A DNA stretch of 64,000 bases from Planctomycetota bacterium (GCA_016195405.1 JACPZP010000077.1:1-64000); one strand, 5' to 3'. Shown: positions 45,301-53,142, counted from the stretch's first letter. The notes: generated by a model not told the origin, from the sequence alone. Numbers and translations are program-made.

Positions 45301-46061
45301 GGCTCTTGCCCGGCAGGCAAAAACTCATCCTGCACAACAGCCACAACCGGGAACTCGTGCTGCGCGTCGAGCGCATGGCCCAAAGGAGCGACGCCTTGAC
45401 GGCGGCGCGGGCCACGTCGCTGGCCCTCTTCCGTGAGTTGTTCCCCGGCGAAATCCTGGACGCAGGCCAGCTGGTGAGCGTGGCCGCCATGACCTTCCTG
45501 GTGATCGATCTCAACGACGCCAGCCGGCTCGAGCGCGCGGGAAATCTCTACGCCATCCTGGGCGAGGCGCGCGCCTTCGCGTTTTTGCACGATTACTTTC
45601 AGCTCGTTGGCGACTTCGTTCGCCGTGAGCGAGGCGCCGCGGTGAAGACCGTGGGCGAATTGGTGCTGGCCGTGTTTGAGGACAAGCTGGCCGCTCTGCG
45701 CGCCGGCATCGCCCTGGAACGCGACTTGAAGGACGAGCTGGCGCGGAATTGGCCTCAAGTAGCGCCCGGGCTGGCGCCGCGCGTCGGGGTTCATCGCGGC
45801 CCGGCGATGGCCGCCACCGTCAACGGCAACCTCGACTACTTCGGCACGACGGTCGACCAGGCGCTGCGGCTGCCGGCCCTTGCGGGCGGCAACGAGCTCG
45901 TGTTGACGCGGGAATTGGCGGGCGATCCGCAAGTCGGCGAGTTTCTTCAGGTTGAACGTTTGGCGAGTGACCTGTTGGAAGCGAATCTTCCCGGCACGGC
46001 ATTCGGCGTTTTGACGCGCGTCGGGTTCTCTGCGAAGCCGCAAGCGCCGATCCGTGCTTGA
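42390..46061 (+). CDS. Pseudokinase-Ser/Thr kinase-SRPBCC-DUF5939-class III cyclase fusion
   Basis: This 1223-residue protein has five modules in order. Residues 1-255 form a kinase-like domain with HGRLGP for HRD and LDFSG for DFG, no clear ATP lysine, so probably a pseudokinase. Residues 268-570 form an intact Ser/Thr kinase (GEGGLGKVY, AAVKVL, HRDIKPQN near 395, CDFGLA near 440, GTPLYMSPEQ). Residues 585-740 form an SRPBCC/START-like ligand pocket. Residues 765-1000 form a DUF5939-like region with cysteines CPLC and CEAC. A class III cyclase-like domain starts near 1035. In the cyclase the GD metal motif reads GE and the usual VN of the VNxAxR motif reads VD, so activity is uncertain. The start is ATG 42390 (or 42393), with GGGGG upstream. 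No membrane segment is seen. Confidence 0.88.
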   Translation: MMLGRYRLLAQHGVGPDGESYQAQVDGGACEVRILAGARAKPERWRQAVKRLKVAAMLEHPVVLRLLEVHFEHDPPFVALEEAPAERLGDAAKKSSWPLEKVLSVARELAACLEAAHRLGLVHGRLGPMTIYWREGKGVRLDFSGVETGNASGQAKLSASTAPELVKGREPDAAADMFALGAVLSWMAGEKRPHGQTSTFHELLAALSAKDPNDRPSAQDVVRELGRILIREAPLASRPLDETQVPSDPGAMAAAAIGVGEADGSPRRLGRFRLLELLGEGGLGKVYRAEDVSDGTVAAVKVLHPSLALRASVVKRFHKEARLLGEIKNPFIANLLENNRDGSIHYLALEFIAGVSLDQILRDPRLCPERRMPEIAAVGMAIDVTRALADPHRRGIIHRDIKPQNVMVLRDSWLFRTLEDAAQGKSVKNRTVPASAGAKLCDFGLARHVVESESLNLTQAGSPIGTPLYMSPEQAAGKDTVGPPTDVYAIGATLFHMLAGQPPFMAETALALSLMHEREAPPSLKKLEPHLSDGICRIVNKCLAKTPAERYADAGELLEELERHFRGEPSSIALHPNLPKPTGKVLVYDWTWDLQAGPEQLWPYVSNTDRLNKAVGIPSVMFRAQIGEKDGALQAPVERFGEFRKAGVTNAWQEHPFEWIEGRRLGVLRQYSRGVFKWLASMTELSALPNGGTRLSHKVLVEPRGFLGRMVAGIEIGFKGRRAVERVYRRIDAFLRGGLDAPAIVDAFETPAQLSASAQRRLDELLDKLRRRDVPGEVLLPLGEFLRQAPDQEAARIRPLALARRLGVDPNQLTAACLHGAREGLLVLLWDILCPLCRIPGDIKETLKSLKDHAHCEACNSDFPVDFANSVELIFRVHPEIRACETRTYCIGGPAHSPHVVAQVRVAPGERLDLDLVLGEGAFRVRGPQLPNSWDFIVDGGALLTRWTLSVPADFIPRHDKQDATLIEPPRLLPGRQKLILHNSHNRELVLRVERMAQRSDALTAARATSLALFRELFPGEILDAGQLVSVAAMTFLVIDLNDASRLERAGNLYAILGEARAFAFLHDYFQLVGDFVRRERGAAVKTVGELVLAVFEDKLAALRAGIALERDLKDELARNWPQVAPGLAPRVGVHRGPAMAATVNGNLDYFGTTVDQALRLPALAGGNELVLTRELAGDPQVGEFLQVERLASDLLEANLPGTAFGVLTRVGFSAKPQAPIRA

Positions 46062-46150
46062 CAGGGGCTTGGCTCTTCGGTATTTCCCCTTCCACTCTTT
46101 ACAAAAAGTCCGAAGTTTTGGTTTTTTCGTGGGAAAGAAGAGGCCGACCC

Positions 46151-47476
46151 ATGGGGAAGCGTACCTTTCTGGCGCTGTGGATAACGTGGGGAGTTTGCGG
46201 GTCCGCATGGGCGCAGGCGCCTTCCTTCCCGTTGGCGCCCAGTCCATCCGCCCTGCCCGCGGCCGCAACCCAGGACCGGCCCGGCGCTACGTTGGGTGTT
46301 CCCGGTCAACCGCCGGCAGTGCTGCCGACGCTGTCGCCGCTGCCCCCTCCGCCAATGCCGACGCCTGGAGGCGTCAAGCCGGTGGGCTACGCGCCGCCGC
46401 CCTTGCCGCCGGAAATGGTCGTCGGTCCCAATCCCTCGGCATTCGCGAAGTTTCCGATGCCGAGCAACGACGCGTACTTGCCGAAGCCCACCATGCTGCC
46501 GCGGCCCGCACTGGGAGACCAGAGGAACAACACCATCGGGCTGACAGCTCCGGAGAGCCAATTGCCGCCGGCTTTTCCCAAGGATTCCAAGCCCGACATT
46601 CTGGAGACCAAGTTCGTCGACAATTACACAACCTTGCCACGGACAAATGGCGCATCGACCGATACGTACCCAAATCAGGTCTACGAGAACCTGTCCTTCC
46701 AGATCGCCCTTGACGGCTCCAAGGAACCCGAAGACCTGGGCATCAACGCGAATTTCGGCTTCCGCGTCGCCTTTAACTGGGGCATTCCGCTCGTCGAAGA
46801 CCTGGGAATTGGCATGCAGATCGGCTCCGCGCTCAACTATTCGCGCACGGCCATCGGCGTGCTCAAGTTGCTGGGCGGCCCCACCGATCGCCTGCAAAGT
46901 TACACCACCTTGGGCCTGTTTTGCCGCAGCGATTCGGGCTGGAACTACGGCTTCGCCTACGATTTCCGCTTCGACGACTATTTTCTGAACATCGACACCA
47001 GCCAGTGGCGCGCCCAGGTGAGCAAGTACATCACCGATTGGGATGAGGTCGGCCTTTTCGGCGCCTGGCGCGACCGCATCGAGACGGCCCAGGTCGCCGG
47101 CCAGACGCTTTTCTTTCGGCCGATCGATCAGATCGCCCTGTTCTGGCGGCACATCTGGGAAGGGGACATCGTCACGCGCGGATGGGTGGGCCTCGCCGAG
47201 GAACATGGCCGGTTCTCGCTCTTGAGGCCGGGCCAGGGCTGGATCAACCACACCTTCGCCTTCGGCGCCGACTTCCAGGTGCCGCTTAACAACAGCCTGG
47301 CGCTCTTCGGAGAAGCTCACTTCATCACTCCCAACGACACCGGCACGGTGACGGCGACCTTGGGTATTGCCTGGTATCCCGGCGGCGGCGCCCGCACCAC
47401 CGCCCGGAGTCGCTTCGCCCCGCTCTTGCCGCTGGCGAACAACCCGTTCTTCGCGGTGGACGTGCAGCAGCAATAA
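46151..47476 (+). CDS. Putative outer-membrane beta-barrel protein (DUF6666-like)
   Basis: This 441-residue protein has a signal peptide (MGKRTFLALWITWGVCGSAWA), a Pro/Ala-rich linker to about residue 150, and a beta-rich C-terminal domain of alternating strands (SFQIALDGSKEPEDLGINANFGFRV region, GIGMQIGSALNYS, GWNYGFAYDFRFDDYF, TFAFGADFQVPL). The shape fits a small barrel; the DUF6666 name is a tentative match from memory. AGAGG lies 7-8 bases before the ATG. It lies 89 bases after the kinase-cyclase gene on the same strand, so co-transcription is possible. Confidence 0.7.
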   Translation: MGKRTFLALWITWGVCGSAWAQAPSFPLAPSPSALPAAATQDRPGATLGVPGQPPAVLPTLSPLPPPPMPTPGGVKPVGYAPPPLPPEMVVGPNPSAFAKFPMPSNDAYLPKPTMLPRPALGDQRNNTIGLTAPESQLPPAFPKDSKPDILETKFVDNYTTLPRTNGASTDTYPNQVYENLSFQIALDGSKEPEDLGINANFGFRVAFNWGIPLVEDLGIGMQIGSALNYSRTAIGVLKLLGGPTDRLQSYTTLGLFCRSDSGWNYGFAYDFRFDDYFLNIDTSQWRAQVSKYITDWDEVGLFGAWRDRIETAQVAGQTLFFRPIDQIALFWRHIWEGDIVTRGWVGLAEEHGRFSLLRPGQGWINHTFAFGADFQVPLNNSLALFGEAHFITPNDTGTVTATLGIAWYPGGGARTTARSRFAPLLPLANNPFFAVDVQQQ

Positions 47477-47485
47477 GCTCGTAGC

Positions 47486-47533
47486 GGAATTCGCAAGAAT
47501 TTCGACAGCGCCGTCGGAATGCTTGCGAATTCC
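47486..47533. repeat. Palindromic element family F between convergent genes
   Basis: GGAATTCGCAAG (47486-47497) is the exact reverse complement of CTTGCGAATTCC (47522-47533), and the inner ATTTCGAC...GTCGGAAT part also pairs almost fully. Nearly the whole 48 bases is one hairpin. It may serve as a terminator for both flanking genes. Confidence 0.85.
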
Positions 47534-47547
47534 ATTACGAATGGTCG

Positions 47548-47847
47548 TCACGCCGGCTGCGCCATCCTTGACCTACTAGAACCAAAAAAATCGGCGTCAT
47601 CCGGATGGAACAGCGCCTGCCGCAACTCGGCGCGCTGCTCGAGAATCGCGACTTTCTCCGGCGAACCGGGCGCCGCGCTTGTCGGAAATGGCGGCAGCTT
47701 CCCCATGCCGTTGAAGTTGCCGGGGCCGCGCCGGCCATATCTACTTGTCGATGGATGCTTTTCGCGCACTCCATCCGTGTTGTAGCAGGTCCAGCACAGT
47801 CCCCGCGGCCTGGTCGCGCTTTTCAAATGGCAATGTCGACAGATCAT
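47548..47847 (-). CDS. Small zinc-ribbon protein, second gene of a two-gene operon
   Basis: This 99-residue protein starts MICRHCHLKS and has CRHC at 3-6 and CWTC near 18-21, a compact zinc ribbon, followed by a Gly/Pro-rich low-complexity stretch and a helical tail (EKVAILEQRAELRQALF). GAGGAG lies 7 bases before the ATG. It starts 33 bases after the upstream gene's stop on the same strand. I do not know the family. It might act with the upstream gene product. Confidence 0.65.
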   Translation of the reverse strand: MICRHCHLKSATRPRGLCWTCYNTDGVREKHPSTSRYGRRGPGNFNGMGKLPPFPTSAAPGSPEKVAILEQRAELRQALFHPDDADFFGSSRSRMAQPA

Positions 47848-47880
47848 GGGCAATCTCCTCTCGTAACGGAAGCAGCCCTT

Positions 47881-48279
47881 TCAAGCCGCAACCGGCCGGC
47901 TACGGTGCAAGAGGCGGTTGACTTCCTGCAAAAGCAAGCGTCGAACTTCGCTTCGCGGCGTTTGGTCGAACCAATTGAGGAAGTGCCGGCAAGCGGACGG
48001 CTCGCCGAGGGCGTCGTCCGCGGCCGTGCAAGTCTGAGCGAAATACGCCGACACCTCAGCCACCGTGGCCAGGTTGTCCCCCTTCCACGCGCAGAAACCG
48101 ACCGCGCAGGCCGCCTCCACACACGCATCCGCGAAAACGGCCAGCGCCGGCGGGCAAGTCGTGGCGTTCTGGACGAGCTGCGCATCGTCGCGCATGAGAG
48201 CCATGCGCAATGCTTCCAATCCGCTTCGTGACAGCATCGGCCCGATTCCCTCGCGCCAAGTTCTTCGCCAGTGTTCCAT
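47881..48279 (-). CDS. Small Cys-containing protein, first gene of a two-gene operon
   Basis: This 132-residue soluble, probably helical protein has cysteines near CPPALAVFADACVEAACAVGFCAW and CTAADDALGEPSAC in the centre. No family is recognised. GGAGGTG lies 6 bases before the ATG, and a canonical TTGACA promoter lies about 55 bases upstream in a strikingly AT-rich tract. Both suggest good expression. An in-frame earlier start (48336) would lie on the promoter itself and is rejected. Confidence 0.65.
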   Translation of the reverse strand: MEHWRRTWREGIGPMLSRSGLEALRMALMRDDAQLVQNATTCPPALAVFADACVEAACAVGFCAWKGDNLATVAEVSAYFAQTCTAADDALGEPSACRHFLNWFDQTPRSEVRRLLLQEVNRLLHRSRPVAA

Positions 48280-48306
48280 GGTGCCACCTCCGTGATGTCT
48301 TACTAT

Positions 48307-48336
48307 AGTGTACAGAAATCCATTATACGTTGTCAA
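48307..48336 (-). promoter_or_regulatory. Strong sigma-70-type promoter in AT-rich tract
   Basis: On the minus strand, TTGACA (48336 to 48331) and TACACT (48312 to 48307) are separated by 18 bases, just upstream of the 47881-48279 gene. About 40 bases upstream of the -35 hexamer are almost pure A/T (to about 48375), resembling an UP element. Confidence 0.65.
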
Positions 48337-48492
48337 TAAAGATTATTAAAAATAAAATAAATAATCAAAAACGTCCGTTATAGCTTATATTTTGACTTGC
48401 TTAGAGGGATGGCGTGGGCGAATTTGGCCTGCGCGGCAATGCCGACCTGCGCGCGCGCCGCCGCGCAATGCAATCAAAAGTGAAGCCGATCG

Positions 48493-49302
48493 TTACGATG
48501 CGCGGTTCAGTTCGAAGACCGCCAGATTGCGGCCATGACTGGAATAGCGGAGAACTCCGTCTTGCAGGAGCAACATCTCGCTCTTTTGAAATGATTCCCA
48601 TCCGCTGGAGCTGAGCGGGCTGGTGGCGATGACGAGGCCGAAGTTGACCGGGCCTTTACCGAGATCGATACGGAGATCGGGATCCTCGAAACGGCGCGTT
48701 TCTTTGCTGTGCATGATCACCCGGCGAAAGTGCAGCCCCTTCCAACCGCCGGCGTCGTGATAGGAGACCAAACGCCGGCCGTCCGAGAGAAGGCAGTTTA
48801 GTGTGCCGCCCGCGTTCCACTCCGCGAGCTTCTTGTTGAGCCGGGGCCAGTTCTTCTCCTCCGCCAGGCCGTTCTCCCAACCGGCGACCTCATCAAGAAG
48901 ATGGCAGAAGAAATGTTCGGAATCGGTTGAGCCGATCGGATGGAAGCGTTGCAGCGGTAGCTCGAACGCGTGCTTAAGCGTGCCGTTGTGGGCGAAGCAG
49001 TATTCGCGCCCTTGCCACTCACGCGCGAAAGGATGGCTGTCGGCCCGGGTCATTTTGCCGACGGTCTGGCGGCGCGCATGGGCGATGCAGATGGAAGAGC
49101 GGATGCCGGCGTAGCTTTCGAGGAAGTCCGTGTACTTGCTCGCCTCCCATTTCGCCGCTTCCTTGACCAGAGCGAGAGATTTATCGGGATACCATGCCAA
49201 GCCCCAGCCTTCTGCATTCTCCTCGCCGCGGTGGGCGAACTCGCGGATCGAAAAGTCGGCGACGATCGGCTCAGCAAACGAATATCCCATCAACTCACAC
49301 AT
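48493..49302 (-). CDS. Class II glutamine amidotransferase family protein (YafJ-like)
   Basis: This 269-residue protein starts MCELMGY, so the initiator Met is followed by the catalytic Cys of N-terminal-nucleophile amidotransferases. The family pattern continues: EFAHRGEENAEGWGLAWY (near 25), ICIAHARRQTVG, SHPFAREW, CFAHNGTL and GSTDSEHFFCHLL. It hydrolyses glutamine or related amides; the partner is unknown. GAGGG lies 5 bases before the ATG. It is divergent from the PPC-domain gene with an 82-base gap. Confidence 0.9.
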   Translation of the reverse strand: MCELMGYSFAEPIVADFSIREFAHRGEENAEGWGLAWYPDKSLALVKEAAKWEASKYTDFLESYAGIRSSICIAHARRQTVGKMTRADSHPFAREWQGREYCFAHNGTLKHAFELPLQRFHPIGSTDSEHFFCHLLDEVAGWENGLAEEKNWPRLNKKLAEWNAGGTLNCLLSDGRRLVSYHDAGGWKGLHFRRVIMHSKETRRFEDPDLRIDLGKGPVNFGLVIATSPLSSSGWESFQKSEMLLLQDGVLRYSSHGRNLAVFELNRAS

Positions 49303-49384
49303 AAGACCCTCGCCTAACATTATCTTAGCTTTTTTTGCTTGGCCGCGATACTGTAAACGGAAGATCTCTGATCGAGGGGGTGCT

Positions 49385-51907
49385 ATGCGCCGTCGATACG
49401 TCATTTGGACCGTTTTCGGCTTCGCGTCCTTCGCCGCCGGGGCTTTGGGGCAAACGCCGCCGCCGCGCTTGACGCACGTCTTGCCTCCAGGCGGCCAGAT
49501 TGGCACAACGCTTGAGATTACTCTGGTCGGCGCCGACCTCGACAAGGCGGAAGCCTTGTACTTCAGCATCCCCGGCGTCAAAAGCGAGATCGCCGGCACC
49601 AGCGCCCTCGTGCCCGCCGATCTCAAGAAAAAGCCGCCCGCCAGCATGAAGCAGGGGCCGCAAACAAGCCAAAAGTTCAAGGTGACGCTCCCCGACAATG
49701 CGCCCCTAGGCGTTCACGACATCCGCATCATCACCGCCGGTGGCATCAGCAACCCGCGGGCATTCGTCGTCGGCGATTTGAAGGAAATAATGGAGAAGGA
49801 ACCCAACGACGACGTCAACAAGGCGCAACCAATTGAACTCAACAGCACCGTCAGCGGCGTCATTTCCGCGCCCACCGACGTCGACTACTTCCAGTTCGCC
49901 GGCAAGAAGGGTCAGCGCGTCGTCCTTTCGTGCCTTACCGGCACGATCGACAGCAAGCTTCCCGTCGAGATGAAGCTCTTCGGCCCCGGCGACCGCGACT
50001 TGGGCTCCAATCGCGGTTATCAAAACAACGACGCTCTCCTTGACGCAGTCCTGCCGGCCGACGGCGACTACCTGGTCCGCCTCTGCTCGTTCACCTATAC
50101 CCAAGGCGGCCCCGACTACTTCTATCGGTTGACCGTCACCACCGGCTCCTGGATCGACGCGGTTTTCCCGCCCACCGTGGAGCTGGGCAAGGAAGCCAAG
50201 GTCGCCGTATATGGCCGCAATCTCCCCGGCGGCGTTCTCGACCCGAGCATGATCGTGGAAGGTCGGACACTCGAAAAAGTGATGGTCGCCGTCAAAGCGC
50301 CCGCGGACCCGCGCGCGTTGCATCGGCTCGAATTCCCCGGCCTAATCGTTCCAGCCAGCTCAATCCTCGACGGCTTCGAGTTTCGCCTTCCTAACAAGAC
50401 CGCTGCATCCAATCCTTACCTGCTGACCTTCGCGCGCTCTCCGGTAATCCCGGAGGAGGAGCCAAACGACACGCCTGAAACCGCCCAAAAGGTCCCCGTT
50501 CCGTGCGAGATCGCCGGCCGCATCGACAAGAAGGGCGACCGCGATTGGTTTCGCTTCGAAGCGAAGAAAGGCCAAGCTCTCGGCATCGAAGTCTTTGGCG
50601 ACCGCCTCGGTTCGGCTACCGATCTCTACTTCGTTCTTCGCGATGAGAAGGGAAAGACTCTGGCGGAACAGGACGACAACCCCGATATCGCCGCCCCGCA
50701 TTTCTTCACGCGCACGGAGGACCCGCCGCGCTACCGCTTCGTCCCGTCGGCCGACGGCGCCTACCTTCTGATGATCGGTGCCCGCGACGCCAACAGTCAG
50801 TTCGGACCGCGCCATCTCTACACGGTGCGGATCGCACCGGACGAACCCGACTTCCGCCTGGTGGCGATGCCGTTCAACAGCCTCGCGCCCGATTCAGCCG
50901 TCCTCCATCAAGGCAGCCATCAAGCCCTCCAGGTATTCGCATTTCGGCTCGGTGGCTTCACCGGCGACATCACACTGTCGGCCGACAGTTTGCCCGAGGG
51001 CGTGACGCTGCCGCCGCAGGTGATCGCCGGCAGCCAGAAGCAGGCGGCCCTCGTCCTGAGTGCGACGCCCAACGCGCCATTCATGGGCGGTCCAATCCGT
51101 ATCGTGGGCACGGCGACCGTGGGAGGGCAAAAGCTAATCCGCGAAGTGCGCTCGGCCAGCGTCTCTTGGCCGGTACAGCAACTAAACATTCCAACGATCA
51201 GCCGGCTCGACCGCGAGCTGGTGATGGCCGTGCGCGACAAAGCCCCGTACACTCTGGGCATTGAAAAGACCAAAGTAATCGTGCAACAGGGTGAGAAGAT
51301 TCAGATTCCCATCCGGCTCAACGTTTTGTCGCCGGAGTTTAAGTCCACGGTCCAACTCGTCTCTCTCTCGATGCCGACCGGAATGACCATGCAACCGGCG
51401 TCCGTATCGACGGGAAAGGAGTCGCTCACGCTCAACTTCGACGCGAAGGCGAACGTGCTCCCCGGCAACTACACGCTGATCGTGCGCGGGCAGACGCAGC
51501 CTGTAGGCAAGCCCATGCCGCCCAAGGGCCCGCCCAACGTGGTGCAGACCGCGCCGCCGGTCACGGTGACGATCGTCCCCAAACAACTCGCCAAGCTGAG
51601 CGTGCCGGCCAACCCGGTGAAGATCGCAGTGGGGAAGGAAGGCGTGATTCCAGTAAAGGTCGCCCGTCAGCTCGACTATGCCGGCCCGTTCAAATTGGAT
51701 GTCGTCTTGCCGCCCGACATTAAAGGCGTAACCGGGGAGCCGTCGTCGATCAAACCCGGCGAGAACGACGGCAAAATCACGATCCGTGTCGAGCCCGGCG
51801 CGCAGGCCGGCTCCAACGTCGTGCTGCAAGTGCGTGCGATCGCCCTGTTTAACAGCGAAACGCCGGTAGCGCATGAAGCGAAAGTGACCCTAAACATAGC
51901 CAAGTAA
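49385..51907 (+). CDS. Secreted PPC (pre-peptidase C-terminal) domain protein
   Basis: This 840-residue secreted protein has a signal peptide (MRRRYVIWTVFGFASFAAGALG) and IPT/Ig-like and PPC-like domains. The PPC pattern EPNDxxxxAQ is seen twice (EKEPNDDVNKAQPI near 135 and PEEEPNDTPETAQKV near 355), each followed by DxDYF/DRDWF. The C-terminal half is a series of Ig-like repeats (LPANPVKIAVGK, GVIPVKV). It is probably a large surface or envelope protein. GAGGGGG precedes the ATG. No protease domain is present. Confidence 0.86.
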   Translation: MRRRYVIWTVFGFASFAAGALGQTPPPRLTHVLPPGGQIGTTLEITLVGADLDKAEALYFSIPGVKSEIAGTSALVPADLKKKPPASMKQGPQTSQKFKVTLPDNAPLGVHDIRIITAGGISNPRAFVVGDLKEIMEKEPNDDVNKAQPIELNSTVSGVISAPTDVDYFQFAGKKGQRVVLSCLTGTIDSKLPVEMKLFGPGDRDLGSNRGYQNNDALLDAVLPADGDYLVRLCSFTYTQGGPDYFYRLTVTTGSWIDAVFPPTVELGKEAKVAVYGRNLPGGVLDPSMIVEGRTLEKVMVAVKAPADPRALHRLEFPGLIVPASSILDGFEFRLPNKTAASNPYLLTFARSPVIPEEEPNDTPETAQKVPVPCEIAGRIDKKGDRDWFRFEAKKGQALGIEVFGDRLGSATDLYFVLRDEKGKTLAEQDDNPDIAAPHFFTRTEDPPRYRFVPSADGAYLLMIGARDANSQFGPRHLYTVRIAPDEPDFRLVAMPFNSLAPDSAVLHQGSHQALQVFAFRLGGFTGDITLSADSLPEGVTLPPQVIAGSQKQAALVLSATPNAPFMGGPIRIVGTATVGGQKLIREVRSASVSWPVQQLNIPTISRLDRELVMAVRDKAPYTLGIEKTKVIVQQGEKIQIPIRLNVLSPEFKSTVQLVSLSMPTGMTMQPASVSTGKESLTLNFDAKANVLPGNYTLIVRGQTQPVGKPMPPKGPPNVVQTAPPVTVTIVPKQLAKLSVPANPVKIAVGKEGVIPVKVARQLDYAGPFKLDVVLPPDIKGVTGEPSSIKPGENDGKITIRVEPGAQAGSNVVLQVRAIALFNSETPVAHEAKVTLNIAK

Positions 51908-51922
51908 TCGCAACCCCTGCCG

Positions 51923-51978
51923 TAGGTCCGGCGAACCGAGTTAGACCACTTTAGGTCCGGCGAGCCGAGCCGGACCTG
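51923..51978. repeat. Palindromic element family C, two copies
   Basis: Two units built on TAGGTCCGGCGA(A/G)CCGAG lie at 51923-51948 and 51952-51978. The second is a clean inverted repeat (GGTCCGGC/GCCGGACC) and the first is degenerate. They lie between the PPC gene and the TIGR03067 gene. A third copy is at 8287. Confidence 0.82.
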
Positions 51979-52015
51979 TAGCGGCTGACGCAGTTTCCCA
52001 CTGGAGGTATCGATC

Positions 52016-52480
52016 ATGAAACGGCAAGCAGTCCTACTCCTGTGCGCTGGCTTTATGTCCGCCGGCTTCTTGGCCGCGGGCGACACTCCTGAGAAAAAAG
52101 CACTCCAAAAGGAATGGGCAAAGCTCGAAGGCACCTGGATCGTTGTTGCCCAGGAATCCAACGGCGTCAAATCCGACGACGATGACGTCAAGACTCTCGG
52201 CAAAGTAACGCTCAAGGACGGCAAGTACACTTGGGACAGCGGCAGCGGCGGGACCATGGTCATCGATCCCACCAAGAAGCCGAAACACGTCGATTACGCA
52301 ATCGTCGACGGCCTGGGAATCGTGCACACTTACCTGGGCATATACGAGCTGGACGGCGACACCTTCCGAGACTGTTACGCGCCACCCGACATGGCCCGGC
52401 CGACCGAATTCAAGACCGCGCCGAATTCAGGCCACGTGACGATGGTGCACAAGCGCGAGAAGGTTGAGAAGGAGCAGTAA
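52016..52480 (+). CDS. TIGR03067-like secreted protein
   Basis: This 154-residue protein has a signal peptide (MKRQAVLLLCAGFMSAGFLA) and the family opening LQKEWAKLEGTWIVVAQESNG. A beta-rich fold follows, with KVTLKDGKYTW, MVIDPTKKPKHVDY and GIYELDGDTFRDCYAPP. The family is very abundant in planctomycetes and has lipocalin-like character; its function is unknown. GGAGG lies 8 bases before the ATG. Confidence 0.9.
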   Translation: MKRQAVLLLCAGFMSAGFLAAGDTPEKKALQKEWAKLEGTWIVVAQESNGVKSDDDDVKTLGKVTLKDGKYTWDSGSGGTMVIDPTKKPKHVDYAIVDGLGIVHTYLGIYELDGDTFRDCYAPPDMARPTEFKTAPNSGHVTMVHKREKVEKEQ

Positions 52481-52513
52481 GCCTGATTTGAGAAAGCCCG
52501 GTCCAAGCAGAAC

Positions 52514-52882
52514 TCACGGTAGGTCCAGCGCCACTTTCAGCCCGTTATTGACGTCTTGCATCAAAGTCGAAGAGAAAGTCCCGATCGTGTGGAGAATTCG
52601 GCTCTGCTCGACCGTTAAGAGATTAATGCAGCTGACGACCGAATCCTGTCTTAGGCCGGTCTGTTGTCCATGGGGTGTTGCGATTTCAACGACGACTTGG
52701 GTTGGCTCATTCGTTCGCCGCCCGGAGCTGGAAATCATCGCCAGGATGGTGTTGGTCAAACGGGAGTTGTCTTTATTGTTCTGAATCACGAGCGCTGGGC
52801 GTGGTTTCGTGGTCCTTTTGGTCCCTTGCGGTTGAAAATGGGGCCAATCCACGATGACAACCTCCCCGCGCTTTCTAGTCAT
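52514..52882 (-). CDS. Type II toxin, PemK/MazF family
   Basis: This 122-residue protein opens with KRGEVVIVDWPHF and continues RPALVIQNNKDN, TILAMIS, QTGLRQDSVVSCINLLTVEQSRI. This is the PemK/MazF fold of mRNA interferases, including the conserved beta strands and the SVVxC region. Its ATG overlaps the antitoxin stop by four bases, so the pair is coupled. It should cleave RNA at short motifs when free of antitoxin. Confidence 0.92.
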   Translation of the reverse strand: MTRKRGEVVIVDWPHFQPQGTKRTTKPRPALVIQNNKDNSRLTNTILAMISSSGRRTNEPTQVVVEIATPHGQQTGLRQDSVVSCINLLTVEQSRILHTIGTFSSTLMQDVNNGLKVALDLP

Positions 52883-53142
52883 TTACCCCCTCCGGGCGCG
52901 AGATCGTTGTAAACGTCCATTTCGGGATCATCCCAGCCGGCCTTGGCGGCAACTTCGTCCATCAAAGAGTACGCCTGCCGGACGGCGAATTCCGAATCGT
53001 CGTACACCAACGCTTTCAGCTTGTCGTAAACTTCGGCACGCAAGAGCACAAATACCTGTTGGGTTTGTGAATCAATGACGCGAACAGGTTCATCGCGATT
53101 GGCGGCCAACGCTTGTTTCAGTTGTTCGTTGAGTTCAATCAT
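52879..53142 (-). CDS. Antitoxin partner of the PemK/MazF toxin
   Basis: This 87-residue protein has an N-terminal part (EPVRVIDSQTQQVFVLLRAEVYDKL) that may bind DNA or form a dimer, and an acidic C-terminal tail (AKAGWDDPEMDVYNDL) likely to occupy the toxin. It is not obviously AbrB- or Phd-like; the family is unclear to me. GGAGGTAAC directly precedes the ATG. The four-base overlap with the toxin is typical of such pairs. Confidence 0.82.
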   Translation of the reverse strand: MIELNEQLKQALAANRDEPVRVIDSQTQQVFVLLRAEVYDKLKALVYDDSEFAVRQAYSLMDEVAAKAGWDDPEMDVYNDLAPGGGK

